DNA of 64,000 nucleotides from DAITBA01 sp036824005. GTDB lineage: Bacteria > Pseudomonadota > Gammaproteobacteria > Burkholderiales > Rhodocyclaceae. A model generated the notes under the pieces. It worked only from the letters and a program-made list of their open reading frames with translations, was not told where the DNA came from and ran no database searches. Shown here one piece after another: positions 34,596 to 42,582 of the stretch (its first letter is position 1; the number at the start of each line of letters is the position of its first letter). The DNA lies in assembly GCA_036824005.1 (NCBI GenBank), contig DAITBA010000013.1, positions 67,377 to 131,376 of the forward strand. Reading direction: 5' to 3'. The position numbers and the translations under genes are program-made.

Positions 34596-34682
34596 ACCGC
34601 TTAGGACGCGGAGGACACAGAGGAAGGCTTCTTCTATGAAGCGCCCTCTGCCGAACTCTGCGTCGTCTGTGTCCTGTGCGGT
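34596..34682. repeat. Full copy of the GAGGAC palindromic element
   Basis: This 87-bp imperfect palindrome begins ACCGC and ends GCGGT. Its arms carry the repeating GAGGAC(A/G)CAGAGG pattern, with a short non-palindromic centre. It fills the gap between narK and the PP2C/kinase gene. Related copies lie at 49178-49251 (full) and 20716-20736 (one arm). It may act as a transcript-end hairpin, but no T-run is present. Confidence 0.8.
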
Positions 34683-34694
34683 TAAACTTTGTGC

Positions 34695-36380
34695 ATGACC
34701 CTCCAAGTATCCCTCGGCCATTGCTCGCTCACCGGCCCGCGCCCGCGCAACGAAGATTTCTGCGGCGCCGTGACGCCCGAGGGCGCGGAGCTGGAGTCGA
34801 AAGGCCTTGTGGCGGCGGTGGCCGACGGCGTCGGCGGTCACGCCAACGGACGCGAAGCCGCTGAGTTCACGGTACGCGGGCTGTTGTCCGACTACTACGC
34901 GACGCCGGACACGTGGAGCGTCCCCCACGCCCTGGACACGATCCTCGGCGCGCTCAATCGCTGGCTGATCGCCCACGCAGCCAAGTCGCGCGAGGCCGCC
35001 GGCATGGCAACCACACTGTCGGCCCTCGTCCTGCGCGGTACGCGGTACACGACGGCCCACGTCGGCGATTCCCGTATCTACCTCATGCGCGGCGGGCGTC
35101 TCACGCGACTCACGGAAGATCACGTCTGGGATCATCCGGAGCTGCACAATGTGCTGCGCCGGGCAATCGGCCTCGACCCGCACCTGGCGGTGGATTACGG
35201 CGACGGCGAACTCGAGCAGGGCGACGCTTTTGCCCTCATGAGCGATGGTGTCTGGCACACGCTGGGCGATGCGCGTATCGCTGAATTGCTGCATGTTCAT
35301 GCCGACCCCGCGGAATGTGCCAATGCGTTCGTCCAGGAAGCGCTGCGCTACGGTGCCCAGGACAACTGCACCGCCCTCGTCCTGCACGTCCTCGCGCTGC
35401 CGAAGCTGAACCTGCGCGACTCGCTCGCCGGCGCACGCAAGCTGCCGCTGCCGCCGCGGCTGAAGCCCGGCCAGGAGATCGACGGTCTGACGGTGCAGGA
35501 TCTGTTGCACGAATCGCGCGTCACCCTGCTATATCGCGTCCGCAATGCCGCCACCGGCGAGCAGATGGTGATGAAGACATTGCGCCCGGACGCGGCCGAC
35601 GACGAGTCCACGGCAGCGCTGGTGTACGAGGAGTGGCTCGCCCGGCGCGCGACATCCGAGTACTTCCCGCGCGTGATCGGGCACGATCTGCGCGCGCACC
35701 TGTACTACCTGATGAGCTGGCACGAGGGGGTGACGCTCAAGGCCATGCTCGAACGCGGCCACCGGTTTGCGCCGCCGGAAGCCGCGCAGCTCGCCATGCG
35801 TACCCTCAAGGGTGTCGCCGCCCTGCATCGGCAGGGTATCGTTCATCGCGACATCAAGCCCGACAATCTGCATCTGGGCAGCGACGGTCGGCTGCGCATC
35901 CTGGATCTCGGCGTCGCCGCCTCCGACGGCGTCGAGTTCAACGAGATCAACAATCCGGGCACGCCGAGCTACATGGCGCCGGAGCTGCTTGCCGGCGCGA
36001 CAGCCAACGAACGCAGCGATCTCTATGCCACGGGGGTGACGCTCTACCACCTGCTGACGCGCAAATATCCCTACGGAGAGATCGAGCCGTTTCAACACCC
36101 GAAGTTCGGCAATCCGCTGCCGCCGACGCGCTATCGGCCGGACATACCGGCGTGGCTGGAAGCGGTGATTCTGAAAGCGGTGGCGCGCGATCAGCCGGAC
36201 CGCTTCGAGACCGCCGAGGAGTTCCTGCTCGCCATCGAGCGCGGCGCCAACCGCCCCCTGCGCGCGCCGCGCCGCATGCCGCTCGCCCAGCGCGCGCCGC
36301 TGCGCCTGTTGGCGGTGCTACTGGCTCTGTCGCTGCTCGGCAACCTCGTACTCGCCTACCTGCTTATGACACCGCGCTAA
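34695..36380 (+). CDS. PP2C phosphatase-Ser/Thr kinase fusion, membrane-tethered
   Basis: This 561-residue bifunctional regulator has an N-terminal PP2C phosphatase (about residues 1-240: RPRNEDFCG, VADGVGGHANG, HVGDSRIYL, LMSDGVWHTL, DNCTALV). It is followed by a Hanks-type kinase (about 265-520): VMKTLRPD with the ATP-binding Lys, HRDIKPDNLHL (about 385), DLGVA in place of DFG, and MAPELL. A single hydrophobic segment near the C-terminus (LLAVLLALSLLGNLVLAYLL) tethers it to the inner membrane with both domains in the cytoplasm. It is in line with the nitrate operon, after narK and the palindromic element. Similar fusions are known beside nas clusters of other betaproteobacteria (recall, not checked). 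Its substrates are unknown. Confidence 0.92.
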   Translation: MTLQVSLGHCSLTGPRPRNEDFCGAVTPEGAELESKGLVAAVADGVGGHANGREAAEFTVRGLLSDYYATPDTWSVPHALDTILGALNRWLIAHAAKSREAAGMATTLSALVLRGTRYTTAHVGDSRIYLMRGGRLTRLTEDHVWDHPELHNVLRRAIGLDPHLAVDYGDGELEQGDAFALMSDGVWHTLGDARIAELLHVHADPAECANAFVQEALRYGAQDNCTALVLHVLALPKLNLRDSLAGARKLPLPPRLKPGQEIDGLTVQDLLHESRVTLLYRVRNAATGEQMVMKTLRPDAADDESTAALVYEEWLARRATSEYFPRVIGHDLRAHLYYLMSWHEGVTLKAMLERGHRFAPPEAAQLAMRTLKGVAALHRQGIVHRDIKPDNLHLGSDGRLRILDLGVAASDGVEFNEINNPGTPSYMAPELLAGATANERSDLYATGVTLYHLLTRKYPYGEIEPFQHPKFGNPLPPTRYRPDIPAWLEAVILKAVARDQPDRFETAEEFLLAIERGANRPLRAPRRMPLAQRAPLRLLAVLLALSLLGNLVLAYLLMTPR

Positions 36381-36398
36381 GTCCCGCGCTCGGCATGC

Positions 36399-37190
36399 TC
36401 AGGCCGCCACTTTTAGCTGCTTGCGGTAGAGGAACTCCAGCAGCGAAGCGCGGTACTCAGCGAACCGAGCATCGTGGGCCAGCTTCAGCCGCTCCCGCGG
36501 CCAGGGCAGCTCGACGTTCAGAATCTCGCCGATGGTTGCCGCCGGGCCGTTGGTCATCATGACGATGCGATCGGAGAGCAGCACCGCTTCGTCCACGTCG
36601 TGGGTGACCATGACTACGGTCGCGCCGGTCTGTTCCATGACTTCCATCAGTTCGTCCTGGAGCCGGGCGCGTGTGAGCGCATCCAAGGCGCCAAACGGCT
36701 CGTCCAACAGCAGGATCTTCGGCTGCATGGACAGGGCCCGGGCGATGCCGACGCGCTGCTTCATGCCGCCGGAGATCTCGTGGGGATACTTGGTCTCGGC
36801 GTGGGTGAGGCCCACCATGGCCAGCGCATCGTGGCTGCGCTGCTTGAGCTTCGCCTTGCCTTCCTTCGCGCCGAAGACCCGCTCCACCGCCAGATAGACA
36901 TTGTCGAAGCAGGTGAGCCAGGGCAGCAGCGAGTGGTTCTGGAACACCACGGCACGCTCCGGTCCCGGCCCGCCGATCTCCCGTCCGGCGCAGAAGAGAT
37001 AGCCGGAGGTGGGCTTGAGCAGGCCGGCGATGAGATTGAGCAGGGTGGACTTGCCGCAGCCGGAGTGACCGATCAGGGAAACGAACTCGCCCTCCTCGAT
37101 ATTGAGGTTGATGTTGCGTAACGCGACGAACCGACCCTTCTTGGTTTCGAACGCCATGCCGGCGTTCTCGACTTGCACGATCCTTGCCAT
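36399..37190 (-). CDS. nrtD: Nitrate ABC transporter ATP-binding protein
   Basis: This 263-residue ABC ATPase of the nitrate/sulfonate/taurine class has Walker A GHSGCGKSTLL, signature SGGMKQRVGIARAL, Walker B ILLLDEPFGALD and the H-loop VTHDVDEAVLL. ATG at 37190 follows the permease stop by 11 bases. It is the last gene of nrtA-nrtB-nrtD and converges on the PP2C/kinase gene with 18 bases between the stops. Confidence 0.95.
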   Translation of the reverse strand: MARIVQVENAGMAFETKKGRFVALRNINLNIEEGEFVSLIGHSGCGKSTLLNLIAGLLKPTSGYLFCAGREIGGPGPERAVVFQNHSLLPWLTCFDNVYLAVERVFGAKEGKAKLKQRSHDALAMVGLTHAETKYPHEISGGMKQRVGIARALSMQPKILLLDEPFGALDALTRARLQDELMEVMEQTGATVVMVTHDVDEAVLLSDRIVMMTNGPAATIGEILNVELPWPRERLKLAHDARFAEYRASLLEFLYRKQLKVAA

Positions 37191-37201
37191 GATGGATTCC
37201 T

Positions 37202-38140
37202 TCACTCGTAGGAGAAACGCTTGGCGATGAACAGCAGAGCCTGTTCCAGCAGCAGGCCGACGCCGCCGATGACGAAGATGGCGATGACGATGTGCTCGAC
37301 CTTGAGGTTGTTCCACTCGTCCCACACCCAGAAGCCGATGCCCACGCCGCCGGTCAGCATCTCTGCCGCGACGATCACCAGCCAGGCGGTGCCGATGGAC
37401 AGCCGGATGCCGGTCAACATGTAGGGCAGCACCGCCGGGAAGAGGATCTTGGTGACGATCTTCCACTCGGAAAGATTGAGCACCCGCGCCACGTTCATGT
37501 AATCCTCGGGCACGCGCTGCACGCCCACGGCGGTGTTGATGATCATGGGCCAGATGGAGCAGATGAAGATGGTCCAGGTGGCCGCCGGATCCGCCGCCTT
37601 GAACACCATCAGGCCGATGGGCAGCCAGGCCAGCGGCGAGACCGGGCGCAGCAGGCTGATGATGGGCTCAAGCATCTTGTTCATGAAGGCGAAGCGGCCG
37701 ATGATGAAGCCGAGTGGAATGCCCACCAGGGCGGCGAAGCCGAAGCCGATGCCGACGCGTTTCAGCGAGGTCAGCACGTTCCAGCCGATGCCCTGGTCAT
37801 TCGGCCCGTTCTGATAGAACGGATCGGCGAATACCTTGACGGCGGCATCCCAGGTTTGCGCGGGTCCGGGAAATCCGCTGCTTTTGCTCGCCACCAGCGC
37901 CCAGATGCCGACCAGCAGCAGCAGGCCAAGCAGCGGCGGTACGACGCGCTGAACCGCCGCGCCAGAGGCGAAGCGACGCGCCGGCCCGGCTGTCGGCGCT
38001 TCGGCAACGGTCGCGGGCGTCTCGTTGGCGGCCTCAGCGAGGGCAAGTGCCTTTGCCGCGCTCGCCCTGGCCGAATCCCTGTTCGGTTCGACGTCTAACA
38101 TCGTCGCCACCTTGTCGTGGCCGATTGTTGCAGCTGTCAT
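37202..38140 (-). CDS. nrtB: Nitrate ABC transporter permease
   Basis: This 312-residue inner-membrane permease has an unusually long polar N-terminus (about 85 residues) before the first helix VVPPLLGLLLLVGIWALVA. The cytoplasmic EAA-type loop is in PAVLPYMLTGIRLSIGTAW. ATG at 38140 lies 8 bases after AAGGAGAG. It sits 70 bases after nrtA. Confidence 0.93.
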   Translation of the reverse strand: MTAATIGHDKVATMLDVEPNRDSARASAAKALALAEAANETPATVAEAPTAGPARRFASGAAVQRVVPPLLGLLLLVGIWALVASKSSGFPGPAQTWDAAVKVFADPFYQNGPNDQGIGWNVLTSLKRVGIGFGFAALVGIPLGFIIGRFAFMNKMLEPIISLLRPVSPLAWLPIGLMVFKAADPAATWTIFICSIWPMIINTAVGVQRVPEDYMNVARVLNLSEWKIVTKILFPAVLPYMLTGIRLSIGTAWLVIVAAEMLTGGVGIGFWVWDEWNNLKVEHIVIAIFVIGGVGLLLEQALLFIAKRFSYE

Positions 38141-38210
38141 TTTCTGACTCTCCTTCGTGGGCAGAGGGGAAATCGCGACGTGCGGCGGGGTCGCCACCGC
38201 ACGCCACACT

Positions 38211-39476
38211 TCACGCCTGGACCTTGAACGATCCGGCGTACTTCTTCGGGTCCTTGCCGTCCCAGACGACGCCGTCGATGAGCTTGGACGTGCGCATGTC
38301 GGACTTGGGCACGTTCGCGCCTGCGGCGGTCGCCGCCTGCTTGTAGACGTCGATGCGGTTCACCGCCTTGGCCACGGCCAGGTAATCCGGATCGCTCTTG
38401 AGCAGACCCCAGCGCCTGTGCTGGGTGAGGAACCACATGCCGTCGGACAGATAGGGAAAGTTCACCGCTCCGTCGTTGAAGAATTTCATGTGATTCTTGT
38501 CGTCCCATGCCTTACCCAGCCCGTTCTGGTAGCGGCCCAGCATGCGTTCGAGGATCACGTCCATGTCGGTGTTGACGTAGGATTTTTGCGCGATGGTCTC
38601 GGCCGTGGTACGGCGATTGGTCAGCGATGCGTCGATCCAGCGACCTGCTTCGAGAACGGCCGCCGTCATGGCACGCGCTGTATTCGGGTTCTTTTGTACG
38701 AACTCGGCGGTGGTGCCTAGCACCTTCTCGGGGTGGTCCGCCCAGATGTCCTGGGTCGTCACCGCGGTGAAGCCGATCTTGTCCATGATCGCACGGTTGT
38801 TCCACGGTTCGCCGACACAGAAGCCGTCCATGTTGCCGACGCGCATGTTGGCCACCATTTGCGGCGGCGGCACGGTGATGACTTTGACATCCCTCATGGG
38901 ATTGATGTCGTTGGCCGCCAGCCAGTAGTAGAGCCACATGGCGTGGGTGCCGGTGGGGAAGGTCTGGGCGAAGGTGTATTCACCCGGCTTGGCGGTGATG
39001 AGCTTTTTCAGACCAGCGCCGTCGGTCACGCCCTGGTCCTTGAGCTTGTTGGAAAGGGTGATGGCCTGGCCGTTGTTGTTGAGCGTCATCAACACCGCCA
39101 TGTCCTTCTTCGGCCCGCCGACACCCAGATGCACGCCATAGACAAGGCCGTACAGTACGTGGGCGGCATCCAGTTCGCCGTTGACCAGCTTGTCGCGCAC
39201 GGCTGCCCAGGACGCCTCCTTGCTGGGAATGATCTTGATGCCGTACTTTTCGTCGAACTTCTGCCCGGCAGCCATCACCACCGACGCACAATCGGTGAGG
39301 GGGATGAAGCCGATCCGCACTTCCTTCTTCTCCGGCGCGTCGGAGCCTGCGGCCCAGGCGCCTGCACGGATGCCCGGCGGAACCATGCTCATGAGCGCGG
39401 CCCCGGAGCCGAGCGCCGCTGCATGCTTGAGAAAACGGCGGCGCCTAGCGGTGCCCGCGTAGTCGTGCTTGTCCAT
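38211..39476 (-). CDS. nrtA: Nitrate ABC transporter substrate-binding protein, Tat-exported
   Basis: This 421-residue nitrate-binding protein of the NrtA family begins with a twin-arginine signal (RRRRFLKHAAALGSGAALM), so it should be exported folded. The mature part has IGFIPLTDCASVVMA, GTHAMWLYYWLAANDINP and FCVGEPWNNRAI, all typical for NrtA. ATG at 39476 has AGGAGCG 6-7 bases upstream. The 137-base leader holds an ANTAR-type attenuator, and the promoter is of the sigma-54 type. Because it has a signal peptide, it is unlikely to be the cytoplasmic nitrate sensor NasS, which has the same fold. Confidence 0.94.
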   Translation of the reverse strand: MDKHDYAGTARRRRFLKHAAALGSGAALMSMVPPGIRAGAWAAGSDAPEKKEVRIGFIPLTDCASVVMAAGQKFDEKYGIKIIPSKEASWAAVRDKLVNGELDAAHVLYGLVYGVHLGVGGPKKDMAVLMTLNNNGQAITLSNKLKDQGVTDGAGLKKLITAKPGEYTFAQTFPTGTHAMWLYYWLAANDINPMRDVKVITVPPPQMVANMRVGNMDGFCVGEPWNNRAIMDKIGFTAVTTQDIWADHPEKVLGTTAEFVQKNPNTARAMTAAVLEAGRWIDASLTNRRTTAETIAQKSYVNTDMDVILERMLGRYQNGLGKAWDDKNHMKFFNDGAVNFPYLSDGMWFLTQHRRWGLLKSDPDYLAVAKAVNRIDVYKQAATAAGANVPKSDMRTSKLIDGVVWDGKDPKKYAGSFKVQA

Positions 39477-39507
39477 GAATCGCTCCTGTATGTCAAAGTC
39501 AGAAACC

Positions 39508-39563
39508 CAAAAGAAAGTGGGCGTACCCCGGCAGGAAAACCGCTTCCCTGCAGGAGGACGCCC
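39508..39563 (-). terminator. Attenuator terminator in the nrtA leader
   Basis: On the minus strand GGGCGT (39563-39558) pairs with ACGCCC (39524-39519), enclosing an inner stem CAGGGAA/TTTCCTG, and is followed by ACTTTCTTTT. The 5' arm overlaps antiterminator hairpin P2, so the two structures exclude each other. Confidence 0.7.
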
Positions 39564-39570
39564 TTGTCCT
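39555..39570 (-). promoter_or_regulatory. ANTAR antiterminator hairpin P2
   Basis: On the minus strand AGGAC-AAGGGC-GTCCT forms a 5-bp stem with a six-base loop having A at position 1 and G at position 4, the known recognition pattern of ANTAR proteins. The loop and 3' arm contain the 5' arm of the downstream terminator. Confidence 0.75.
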
Positions 39571-39588
39571 GTGATCCTGTCGATCCGC

Positions 39589-39606
39589 CGGACCGCCGTT
39601 GGTCCG
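39589..39606 (-). promoter_or_regulatory. ANTAR antiterminator hairpin P1
   Basis: On the minus strand CGGACC-AACGGC-GGTCCG forms a perfect 6-bp stem with a six-base loop, again with A1 and G4. It begins about 7 bases after the predicted transcription start and 18 bases before P2, the paired arrangement expected for a NasT/NasR target. Confidence 0.78.
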
Positions 39607-39623
39607 ACACTTACCTTCTGTCT

Positions 39624-39639
39624 AGCATGGCCCGTGCCA
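39624..39639 (-). promoter_or_regulatory. Sigma-54 (-24/-12) promoter of nrtA
   Basis: On the minus strand TGGCACGGGCCATGCT has the GG and GC doublets 10 bases apart, differing from TGGCACG-N4-TTGCW by one base. Transcription would begin near 39613, immediately upstream of hairpin P1. Confidence 0.8.
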
Positions 39640-39738
39640 GCTCTCACCCCCCTTGGAGACTCCTTTGCTGGCGCGGATCTCCGGGCTGTTGCGACGTTTG
39701 CTGCGGCGGCTAGCCGGAGGCGTCGACGCTCCGATTGG

Positions 39739-39755
39739 CGCACTAACGCAGTGCA
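39739..39755 (-). promoter_or_regulatory. NtrC-type enhancer-like site upstream of nrtA
   Basis: On the minus strand TGCACTGCGTTAGTGCG fits TGCAC-N7-GTGCA except for the last base. It lies about 100 bases upstream of the sigma-54 element, a normal enhancer distance. Confidence 0.6.
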
Positions 39756-39787
39756 GCCGACGCGACGTTCGCACTAAGGATGTGAGA

Positions 39788-40363
39788 TCAGAGCAGCACT
39801 TTCGCCACGTCGATGACCTCGCGCGCGACGGTGGCGAGTCTCTGCCCGCGTTCCATCGCCAGCTTGCGTAGACTATGGAAGGCCTCGTCTTCGTCGATGC
39901 CGCGCGTCTTCATGAGCAAGCCCTTGGCGCGCTCGATGACAACGCGATCGGCAAGCTTCTTCGCCGCCTCGTCGCGTTCGCGGCGCAGTGCCTGGTACTC
40001 CTCGAAGCGCGCCATCGCCACTTCGACCACGGACTTCACCCGTTCCGGCGCCAGGCCGTCGACGACATAGGCAGCCACACCGGCACGCATCGCCCGCCGG
40101 ATCGCGGCGCTGTCGCTGTCGCGCGCGAACACCACCACCGGCCGCGGCAGATTCCGGCCGATGAGGCTGAGATGCTCCAGAGTATCCCGGCTCGGGCTCT
40201 CCGTTTCGATCAGTATGACATCGGGCTTGATCGTCTCGACCTGTTCGACCAGGTCGAGAGCGGACGGCAGCACCGCCGCCACCTGATAGCCGGCGAGCAC
40301 CAGTCCGGCACAGATGTCGGCGGCGCGGGTACGCGCCTCGTCGATAACCAGCACACGCAACAT
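39788..40363 (-). CDS. nasT: Nitrate-responsive antiterminator NasT (receiver-ANTAR)
   Basis: This 191-residue protein has an N-terminal pseudo-receiver (MLRVLVIDEARTRAADI) and a C-terminal ANTAR RNA-binding domain (VIERAKGLLMKTRGIDEDEAF). The position usually held by the phospho-acceptor Asp reads ILIETESPSRDTL, with Glu, so classical phosphorylation is doubtful. That agrees with NasT being controlled by protein contact with NasS in other bacteria. ATG at 40363 was chosen because the sigma-54 promoter of this gene lies at 40398-40413, inside the longer open frame. The gene is transcribed toward nrtA, whose leader holds its likely RNA target. No NasS gene is in the window. Confidence 0.92.
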   Translation of the reverse strand: MLRVLVIDEARTRAADICAGLVLAGYQVAAVLPSALDLVEQVETIKPDVILIETESPSRDTLEHLSLIGRNLPRPVVVFARDSDSAAIRRAMRAGVAAYVVDGLAPERVKSVVEVAMARFEEYQALRRERDEAAKKLADRVVIERAKGLLMKTRGIDEDEAFHSLRKLAMERGQRLATVAREVIDVAKVLL

Positions 40364-40397
40364 CGCAACACAGAAATGAGTTCGATACAGCAGACGG

Positions 40398-40413
40398 TGC
40401 AACATCCGTGCCA
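40398..40413 (-). promoter_or_regulatory. Sigma-54 (-24/-12) promoter of nasT
   Basis: On the minus strand TGGCACGGATGTTGCA matches TGGCACG-N4-TTGCW exactly. Transcription would begin near 40387, about 24 bases before the nasT ATG. Confidence 0.82.
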
Positions 40414-40499
40414 TGGAATGTCGTCATCCCCGTGGGCAGCGACGGGAACGCCGGTTACAATCGCGCGTCAAACGCTGGCAACTCCACGACTGCGAACCT

Positions 40500-41015
40500 A
40501 TGCATACGCTTTTCGACAATCCTCGCCGCCTCTTCCTCGGTGTGTTCCTGCTGTGCACGGGACTGATTGTGTTCGGGCTTTACCTGCAGCACGGCAAGGG
40601 GCTGGAACCTTGCCCCATGTGCATTCTGCAACGCTATGCGTTCGTCGTTGCTGGCGTGCTGGGTTTGCTGGCCGCGCTGCACCGCCCCGGCATTCTGGGG
40701 CAGCGGCTTTACGCTCTGGCGATGATGGTGGCGGCGCTCGCCGGTGCAGTAGTGGCGGCCCGTCAGTCGTGGTTGCAGCACAACCCGCCGAAGATCGTGG
40801 AATGCGGGCCGGACTTGGGATTCATGTTCGGCAGTTTTTCGCTGGGCGATGCCCTGCCAATGTTGTTCAAGGGCACCGGTGACTGCTCCAAGGTGCTGTG
40901 GCGCTTCCTCGGACTGTCCATCCCCGAGTGGGCGCTGGTGTTCTTCGCCGTGATCGCCGTCGCTGCCTTGCTGCTGCTCAGGCGACCAAGGGTGCCGGCT
41001 CGTTCTCCTGGCTGA
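40500..41015 (+). CDS. dsbB: Disulfide bond formation protein B
   Basis: This 171-residue inner-membrane quinone reductase reoxidises DsbA. The first periplasmic cysteine pair is in EPCPMCILQRYAF; the second is VECGPDL with GDCSKVLW. The four hydrophobic helices include LFLGVFLLCTGLIVFGLYL and WALVFFAVIAVAALLLL. Length and motif spacing are normal. Its 3' end overlaps the convergent phosphatase gene by 38 bases. Confidence 0.96.
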   Translation: MHTLFDNPRRLFLGVFLLCTGLIVFGLYLQHGKGLEPCPMCILQRYAFVVAGVLGLLAALHRPGILGQRLYALAMMVAALAGAVVAARQSWLQHNPPKIVECGPDLGFMFGSFSLGDALPMLFKGTGDCSKVLWRFLGLSIPEWALVFFAVIAVAALLLLRRPRVPARSPG

Positions 41016-42582
41016 CCGGGGCTGCCACGCAGTCTATGAGCACCAGGGAGGCGTCGTCCTGCGCCGGCTGACCGTCGAGGTGATTGCGCAGCGCGGCACG
41101 TATCGCCTCATGGCGTGTACCCGGTTCGGCATCGCATGCCGCTGCCCGCAGACGATCGCTGCCGAAGGCCTGACCCTGCCTGCTCTCCGCTTCGAGGACG
41201 CCGTCGGAGCACAACACGAGTTGGACCGGATCGGACCAGACAAAGCGCGTCGTCTCGGTCATTTCCACGGTCGTGCTATCTATACCCAGCGGCAGGTGCT
41301 GGGAGCCGAACCGCCGCAATATCCGGCCCTGACGGTCGATCAGCAGCGCTTGCGGCATTCCGCCTAACCAGATCTCGCCTTGGCAGCGCTGCTCGTCCAG
41401 GCAGACCAGTGCTGCCGCGATGAATCGTCCCGTGGGCATCACCTCGCGTAGCTTGGTGTTCATCTCGCCGACGATCATGCGCAGCGGCAAACCCCCGTTC
41501 ACCATGCCGTAGAAGACACTCACTGCCGGCAACACACTGATGGCCGCCCCCAGGCCGTGGCCGGTGGCATCGCCCAACATGACATAGAGCCGGCCGTCCG
41601 GCGACCGCCCCGCCGCCACTACGTCGCCGCTGAAGTTGCGCGCGGCGTCGACGCTATAGTGCAGACGGGTATCGGCAAGCACGCCGCGTTGTCCGATGTT
41701 GTCGAGAATCTCCCGGGCGAGGATGTTCTCCTGCTCCTGGGCGTCGTGGTAGCGCTGCAGGCGCGCGAGGTTCGCTTCGATTTGCTGCTCGGCCTGCCTG
41801 CGCTCGCTGACGTCGCGCATGATGCCAACGAACAGGCGCTGTCCATTCAATTCGAGATTGCTCACACCCAACTCGACCGGAAAGAGCGAACCGTCGCTGC
41901 GTCGCGCGAGAACCTCGCGCCCGATGCCGAGCACTTTCGGTGCCATGCCGCGCAGATAAGAGGACACGTAGCCATGATGGGCTGCGCCGTCGTGCGGCGG
42001 CATCAGCACGCTCACGTCGCGTCCGATCAGCGTGCCGTGCTCGTAACCGAACATCTTCCCGGTGGCCGGATTGCACGACTGGATGATGCCTCTCTCATCG
42101 ATGGTAACGATGGCATCGATGATATGGTCCGAGATCGCCTCGGCGCGTCGGCGCGACTCGTCGAGCCGGCGCTGCAGCGCGAGCGTGCGGCCAAACGCGC
42201 GCAGTTTCGCCTCGAGCACGGCAAGGTTGACGGGCTTGGCGAGATAGTCGTCGCCCCCGGCCTGCAAACCCCGGATCAAATCGTCATCGTGCTCGAGTGC
42301 CGTGATGAAGATGATCGGCACCCACTGATCGCCGCAGCGCGCCCGGATGCGACGGGTCGCATCCAGGCCATCGACGCCCGGCATCATGACGTCCATGAGC
42401 ACCAGGTCGGGGCGTTCGCTTTCGAACACCGCCACCGCTTCCTCGCCGTCGCACGCCTTGACTGCAGTGTGGCCCAGCTTGGCAAGGAAGCTGCACAACA
42501 GCAGCCGATTGGCGGCCGTGTCATCCACGACCAGCACCTTCAGAGCATGCTGGAACTCGACCGTGGTCTCGTGTTCAGACAT
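40978..42582 (-). CDS. Receiver-PAS-PP2C (SpoIIE/RsbU-type) phosphatase
   Basis: This 534-residue protein has a receiver domain (about residues 14-130, LKVLVVDDTAANR, phospho-acceptor in DLVLMDVMMPGVD). A PAS domain follows (about 145-265, IDAIVTIDERGIIQSCNPATG). The C-terminal PP2C-type serine phosphatase of the SpoIIE/RsbU group (about 295-520) shows FSGDVVAAGRS, MLGDATGHGLGAAIS and LVLCSDGVLE. Such enzymes dephosphorylate STAS-domain antagonists in partner-switching cascades. It is the last gene of a three-gene minus-strand operon and overlaps the preceding gene by 8 bases. No STAS protein is visible in the window. Confidence 0.9.
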   Translation of the reverse strand: MSEHETTVEFQHALKVLVVDDTAANRLLLCSFLAKLGHTAVKACDGEEAVAVFESERPDLVLMDVMMPGVDGLDATRRIRARCGDQWVPIIFITALEHDDDLIRGLQAGGDDYLAKPVNLAVLEAKLRAFGRTLALQRRLDESRRRAEAISDHIIDAIVTIDERGIIQSCNPATGKMFGYEHGTLIGRDVSVLMPPHDGAAHHGYVSSYLRGMAPKVLGIGREVLARRSDGSLFPVELGVSNLELNGQRLFVGIMRDVSERRQAEQQIEANLARLQRYHDAQEQENILAREILDNIGQRGVLADTRLHYSVDAARNFSGDVVAAGRSPDGRLYVMLGDATGHGLGAAISVLPAVSVFYGMVNGGLPLRMIVGEMNTKLREVMPTGRFIAAALVCLDEQRCQGEIWLGGMPQALLIDRQGRILRRFGSQHLPLGIDSTTVEMTETTRFVWSDPVQLVLCSDGVLEAESRQGQAFGSDRLRAAACDAEPGTRHEAIRAALRNHLDGQPAQDDASLVLIDCVAAPVSQENEPAPLVA

